17,704 nt of DNA. Origin: Limnoraphis robusta CS-951. Lineage in GTDB: Bacteria > Cyanobacteriota > Cyanobacteriia > Cyanobacteriales > Microcoleaceae. The position numbers and the translations under genes were made by a program. The notes under the pieces were generated by a model, which saw only the letters and a list, made by a program, of their open reading frames with translations, was not told where the DNA came from and made no database searches. The stretch is from NCBI RefSeq assembly GCF_000972705.2, contig NZ_LATL02000313.1:1-17704 (forward strand), written 5' to 3'. Shown piece after piece: positions 14,105 through 17,704 of the stretch; position 1 is the stretch's first letter; each line of letters begins with the position of its first letter.

Positions 14105-16945
14105 ATGGCATCGACTCAATCTTCCTCTCCATCTGGCGATCGCTCCTCACTCAACTCCCCAATGACTTGGCATACTCACTCCATTGAGTCGGCCTTGCAG
14201 TTGATGAACATTAACCCCACAGAGGGCTTAAACCCGCAGCAAGTTAGGCAAAAACAACAGCAATATGGTCTCAATGAAATTCAAACCACCTCTGGACGCC
14301 AACCTTTAGAAATATTATGGGATCAGTTCACCAACATCATGCTGGTGATGCTGATCGCCGTAGCCGTGGTTTCCGCCGTCCTTGATCTGAGAAATGACAA
14401 CTTTCCCAAAGATGCGATCGCCATTTTTGCAATCGTCATTCTCAACGGTTTACTGGGTTATTTTCAAGAAAGTCGCGCCGAAAAAGCCCTAGCCGCCCTC
14501 AAAAACCTCTCCTCCCCCAAAGTGCGAGTCCTGCGAGACGGCGAAATAATAGAAATCGACTCTCAACAATTAGTTCCGGGCGACATCATGTTTCTCGAAG
14601 CCGGAGTCCAAGTCGCGGCCGATGGTCGCCTCCTAGAAGCCCAAAACCTGCAAGTGCGAGAAGCCACCCTCACCGGAGAAGCCGAAGCCGTCAGCAAACG
14701 CGCAGAGACAGAATTAGCCGCAGATGCCAGCCTGGGGGATCAGATTAACATGGTTTTCCAAGGCACCGAAGTCGTCGGTGGACGGGGAAAAGTTCTGGTG
14801 ACAGACACCGCAATGAAGACCCAACTGGGACAAATTGCCGCCATGCTTCAGTCCGTCGAAACCGAACCCACCCCCCTACAACAGCGAATGTCGCAACTGG
14901 GAAACGTGCTGGTTAGTGGTTCACTGCTTTTAGTGGCAATTGTCGTCATCGGTGGGATTATTCGTGCTGGGTTTGAATATTTTGAACATTTACTCGAAGT
15001 GTCCCTGAGTATGGCGGTAGCCGTTGTTCCCGAAGGTTTACCCGCCGTTGTCACCGTCACCCTGGCCATTGGGACTCAACGCATGGTACGCCGCAATGCG
15101 TTAATTCGCAAACTTCCCGCCGTGGAAACCTTGGGTTCAGTCACCACCATTTGTTCCGATAAAACCGGAACCCTCACCCAAAATAAAATGGTTGTGCAGT
15201 GGGTGAGAACCCTCAATCATGCGTTTCTCGTAACAGGTGAAGGTTATGCGCCCTGGGGTGAGTTCCAACCTCTGCATCGGATTTCCCGCGATGAGGAATT
15301 GAACCCAGAAGAGAAACCCCGATTAACCCCCCAACACCAGCAAGAACTTCAACCGTTATGCGTGGCGAGTGTGTTGTGTAATGATGCTCAACTCAAACAC
15401 CACAACGATATTTGGACGATTTTAGGCGATCCCACAGAAGGCGCCTTACTCGCCCTCGCAGGAAAAGCCGGCATCTCAAAATCCACTTGGGATGCACAAA
15501 TGCCTCGTCGAGCGGAAATTCCCTTTTCTTCCGAACGCAAACGCATGAGCGTCATTTGTCAAGATGCAGATGCAGCTATCCGAAAGAAAAACGCTCACTT
15601 TCAAATGTTTACGAAAGGCTCACCCGAACTGATTCTAGAACGTTGCGATCACGTTCAAACCGCAGACCAAAGCATTCCCCTTGAGCCTGAACACCGTCAG
15701 CAAATCTTAGAACAAAATGACCAATTAGCCGCCGAAGGACTGCGAGTCATTGGCTTTGCTTACAAACCTTTAAACGATTTACCCGCCAGTCCCGATGAAG
15801 ACAGCAGCGAACAAGAATTAATTTGGCTGGGTTTGGTCGGAATGCTCGACGCACCTCGCCCGGAAGTCAGAGAAGCCGTTAAACGCTGTCGAGAAGCCGG
15901 AATTCGTCCGGTGATGATTACAGGAGATCATCAGTTAACCGCGACTTCTGTGGCTCAACAATTGGGCATTTCTCAGTCTGGTGAAACCGTTTTGACAGGT
16001 CAACAGTTACAGCAACTCAGCCAAGCCGAACTCGAACAACAAGTCAAACAGGTGAGTGTTTATGCGAGGGTGGCACCCGAACACAAACTGCGAATTGTCC
16101 AAGCCTTACAAAAACGTGGGGAATTTGTGGCGATGACAGGCGATGGCGTTAATGATGCACCCGCCCTCAAACAGGCTGATATTGGCATTGCGATGGGCAT
16201 CACGGGAACCGATGTCAGCAAAGAAGCCAGTGATATGATTTTGCTGGATGATAACTTTGCGACGATTGTAGCGGCAACCGAAGAAGGGCGGGTGGTTTAT
16301 AGCAATATTCGGCGCTTTGTGAAGTATATTTTGGGCAGTAACATTGGGGAAGTGTTAACGATTGCTGCCGCTCCGTTACTGGGTTTGGGAGAAGTTCCGT
16401 TGACTCCCTTGCAAATTTTGTGGATGAACCTCGTCACAGATGGTTTACCCGCTTTAGCCTTAGCCCTTGAACCGGCTGAAGCGGGCGTGATGAAGCGTCC
16501 CCCCTACAGTCCCCGTGAGAGTATTTTTGCCCGAGGGTTGGGGGCTTATATGGTGCGAATTGGCATCGTTTTCTCGATTTTAACGATTGTTTTAATGGTC
16601 TGGGCGCATGGAGAAGCGCAAACTGGCGGTGATCCGGGACGCTGGAAAACGATGGTCTTTACCACCTTATGTCTTGCTCAGATGGGTCATGCTTTGGCCG
16701 TGCGTTCCGATACTCGTTTAACGGTGCAACTTAATCCGTTTTCCAATCCCTATCTATTGGCAGCCGTTAGCCTGACGACCATTTTACAGTTGTTACTGAT
16801 TTATGTCCCACCGTTACGGGGATTTTTTGGGACGCATTGGTTAAATGGGACAGAACTTGCGATTTGTATTGGGTTTAGTAGCTTGATGTTTGTCTGGGTA
16901 GAAATGGAAAAATTGGTTAAACGTTGGTGGAAAACTCGAAAATAA
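14105..16945 (+). CDS. P2A-type Ca2+-transporting P-type ATPase (PacL/Pma1-like)
   Basis: This 946-residue pump most likely exports Ca2+ (or Mn2+) across the plasma membrane using ATP. Seen in order: cation-ATPase N domain (about 20-90), actuator loop [11 protein letters not shown] (188-198), phosphorylation site [11 protein letters not shown] with Asp352, nucleotide-binding FTKGSPE (502-508), ITGD (606-609) and [21 protein letters not shown] from 678. About ten membrane helices are expected. Ion ligands match SERCA: Glu310 in PEGLP, Asn746 and Glu749 in SNIGEV, and Asn775, Thr778, Asp779 in NLVTDGLPA. In helix 8, however, Gln859 (CLAQMGHAL) replaces the SERCA Glu908, as in plasma-membrane-type pumps, hinting at one ion per cycle (inference). 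The 5' third is richer in C than neighbouring genes. Related cyanobacterial genes are named pacL or pma1; I cannot choose. Confidence 0.93.
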   Translation: MASTQSSSPSGDRSSLNSPMTWHTHSIESALQLMNINPTEGLNPQQVRQKQQQYGLNEIQTTSGRQPLEILWDQFTNIMLVMLIAVAVVSAVLDLRNDNFPKDAIAIFAIVILNGLLGYFQESRAEKALAALKNLSSPKVRVLRDGEIIEIDSQQLVPGDIMFLEAGVQVAADGRLLEAQNLQVREATLTGEAEAVSKRAETELAADASLGDQINMVFQGTEVVGGRGKVLVTDTAMKTQLGQIAAMLQSVETEPTPLQQRMSQLGNVLVSGSLLLVAIVVIGGIIRAGFEYFEHLLEVSLSMAVAVVPEGLPAVVTVTLAIGTQRMVRRNALIRKLPAVETLGSVTTICSDKTGTLTQNKMVVQWVRTLNHAFLVTGEGYAPWGEFQPLHRISRDEELNPEEKPRLTPQHQQELQPLCVASVLCNDAQLKHHNDIWTILGDPTEGALLALAGKAGISKSTWDAQMPRRAEIPFSSERKRMSVICQDADAAIRKKNAHFQMFTKGSPELILERCDHVQTADQSIPLEPEHRQQILEQNDQLAAEGLRVIGFAYKPLNDLPASPDEDSSEQELIWLGLVGMLDAPRPEVREAVKRCREAGIRPVMITGDHQLTATSVAQQLGISQSGETVLTGQQLQQLSQAELEQQVKQVSVYARVAPEHKLRIVQALQKRGEFVAMTGDGVNDAPALKQADIGIAMGITGTDVSKEASDMILLDDNFATIVAATEEGRVVYSNIRRFVKYILGSNIGEVLTIAAAPLLGLGEVPLTPLQILWMNLVTDGLPALALALEPAEAGVMKRPPYSPRESIFARGLGAYMVRIGIVFSILTIVLMVWAHGEAQTGGDPGRWKTMVFTTLCLAQMGHALAVRSDTRLTVQLNPFSNPYLLAAVSLTTILQLLLIYVPPLRGFFGTHWLNGTELAICIGFSSLMFVWVEMEKLVKRWWKTRK

Positions 16946-17486
16946 CTGCTGACCCCAGGTTCCCCGAAAGTGAGTCAAAAAAATTGACCAAAATTTTTAA
17001 CTGATGTATAATCTCGTTCTAAGGTTAAATGCCTAGATCAATATCCCTTTTTAGGAGACGATGACAGCGCAGATGATAGACTAAATCACAGAAGCCAAAC
17101 TTCTGTAATCGGTTCGGTACAGCACGACACGTAAACGCAATAACTTGGCATCGTCTTCACTCATCGTTTACTCAGAAAATGTCAGCTTGAGTAACGAAAC
17201 GTCTGTGATTTTAAACCAAGTTAATCGCAAGTCGGTCTTTACAACTCTCAGGTTAGGGTGTTAATCAATTCGGGAATAAATACCAGACAACAAAGGTGAT
17301 TAACCGTGATAGAATTAACCTTTGAATTATGACGATGCTAGGGCTTTAACATCGGCTCTATTTTATCATGGTTTTTAAAATGTTCAACGAAAGCGCGGGA
17401 GTCCCCACGCTCAGTGAAGCGTAGCGAAACGGCGTGGGGAGGAATAGCGCAGCAATTGAGGGACTCGATGCCCCGAAAATTGCTAC
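16946..17486. other. Long non-coding region before tnpB with inverted repeats
   Basis: No protein gene is supported. From 17056 to 17211 several inverted segments nest: AGACGATG (17056-17063) with CATCGTCT (17149-17156), AAATCACAGA (17083-17092) with TCTGTGATTT (17202-17211), ACAGAAG (17088-17094) with CTTCTGT (17100-17106), and TTACTCA (17168-17174) with TGAGTAA (17188-17194). Two of these compete for the same bases. This may be a structured RNA, an old element or part of the IS leader. The stretch 17212-17390 shows nothing clear. Confidence 0.4.
17392..17484 (+). mobile_element. Candidate left-end hairpins of an IS605/IS1341-type element
   Basis: CCCCACGC (17403-17410) and GCGTGGGG (17432-17439) form an 8-bp stem around a 21-base loop, and AGCAATT (17451-17457) with AATTGCT (17478-17484) forms a second hairpin with an inner GGG/CCC. 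Palindromic ends rather than terminal inverted repeats are typical of the IS200/IS605 superfamily, and tnpB begins 58 bases later. The exact end of the element cannot be fixed, and the first hairpin could instead be the right end of another copy. Confidence 0.5.
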
Positions 17487-17515
17487 TTGACAATCCAGTT
17501 TCACCTTCGTTAAGC
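17487..17515 (+). promoter_or_regulatory. Candidate promoter of tnpB
   Basis: A perfect TTGACA (17487-17492) is followed after 17 bases by TTAAGC (17510-17515), a weaker -10 box, 28 bases before the GTG start. Confidence 0.4.
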
Positions 17516-17542
17516 TAGAAAACATTTCGTGAAGGTTTATCC

Positions 17543-17704
17543 GTGAAGCAAGTTGTGACCGCCAAGTTCAAATTAGACCTGTCTCCAGAGCAAAAAGAAG
17601 CTGTGAGACAGGTCACTTTAGCTTATCGGGATGCACTGAGCTACGCTTCTCGGGTAGCCTACGCCAACAACAAACTGAGTAATGGAACGAAACTCCAGAA
17701 ACTC
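17543..17704 (+). CDS. tnpB: TnpB (RNA-guided nuclease of IS200/IS605-type elements), N-terminus only
   Basis: The first 54 codons run to the window edge without a stop. The N-terminus MKQVVTAKFKLDLSPEQKEA, then LAYRDALSYASRVAYANN, matches the N-terminal helix-turn-helix-like part of cyanobacterial OrfB/TnpB proteins. TnpB is an RNA-guided DNA nuclease, ancestor of Cas12, that helps keep its element at the donor site. GAAGG lies 7 bases before the GTG start, and no in-frame ATG is nearer. No tnpA is visible upstream, which suggests a tnpB-only (IS1341-type) element. Whether the gene is complete cannot be judged here. Confidence 0.8.
   Translation, partial: MKQVVTAKFKLDLSPEQKEAVRQVTLAYRDALSYASRVAYANNKLSNGTKLQKL

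Noticed and set aside
14848..15684. Open frames of 73 and 90 codons within the ATPase gene
   Set aside because: They are alternative-frame readings of the ATPase catalytic region and give low-complexity Arg/Ser-rich products.
17061..17084. Seven-residue leader peptide (MTAQMID) after an AGGAG
   Set aside because: The AGGAG ends only 3 bases before the ATG, too close for good initiation, and no regulated gene follows directly.

Overview
The window looks like a chromosomal piece from a filamentous, Oscillatoria/Planktothrix-type cyanobacterium. Evidence: a plant/cyanobacterial-type zeta-carotene desaturase, a cyanophycinase, many HIP1 octamers (GCGATCGC, for example near 1871, 2250, 4021, 9917 and 10593), AT-rich intergenic DNA loaded with short dispersed repeats, and an IS605-type tnpB. 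The genus is inference.

Layout. 1-1862: a membrane histidine kinase (213-1469) with repeat DNA on both sides. 1863-3965: crtQ followed in the same direction by an SRPBCC-fold gene, the two separated by a 105-bp MITE. 3968-6113 (minus): nadE and a small secreted protein; nadE ends only 2 bp from the SRPBCC stop. 6177-6497 (minus): an open frame with no usable start, probably a gene remnant. 6521-7710: a secreted HEAT-repeat protein whose promoter carries a second MITE copy. 7748-8776: an antitoxin-like orphan, a repeat element, a dead partial copy of the HEAT gene's promoter and start, and a GTG-started rubredoxin. 9095-11738: divergent MATE transporter and cyanophycinase genes. 11800-12495 (minus): a manganese catalase. 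12952-16945: a DUF389 membrane protein and a Ca2+-type P-type ATPase. 16946-17704: repeat-rich, possibly structured DNA leading into a tnpB that runs off the window.

Most genes are housekeeping or stress genes in mostly one-gene units: carotenoid synthesis, NAD synthesis, cyanophycin turnover, peroxide removal, electron transfer and ion transport. I see no defence island, CRISPR array, biosynthetic cluster or prophage.

The most informative feature is a self-consistent MITE story. Two 105-bp copies differ at 1 of 105 positions, lie in opposite orientation, have perfect 9-bp terminal inverted repeats and fit a TA target duplication. One copy sits exactly at the 3' edge of the -10 box of the HEAT-protein gene. 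About 1.8 kb away a degenerate paralogue of that promoter and start region, without the MITE, gives a natural empty site. At least two further repeat families (GGGGCGGGTT-ended elements, and a G-tract element with TATACCAAT-like ends) are also present.
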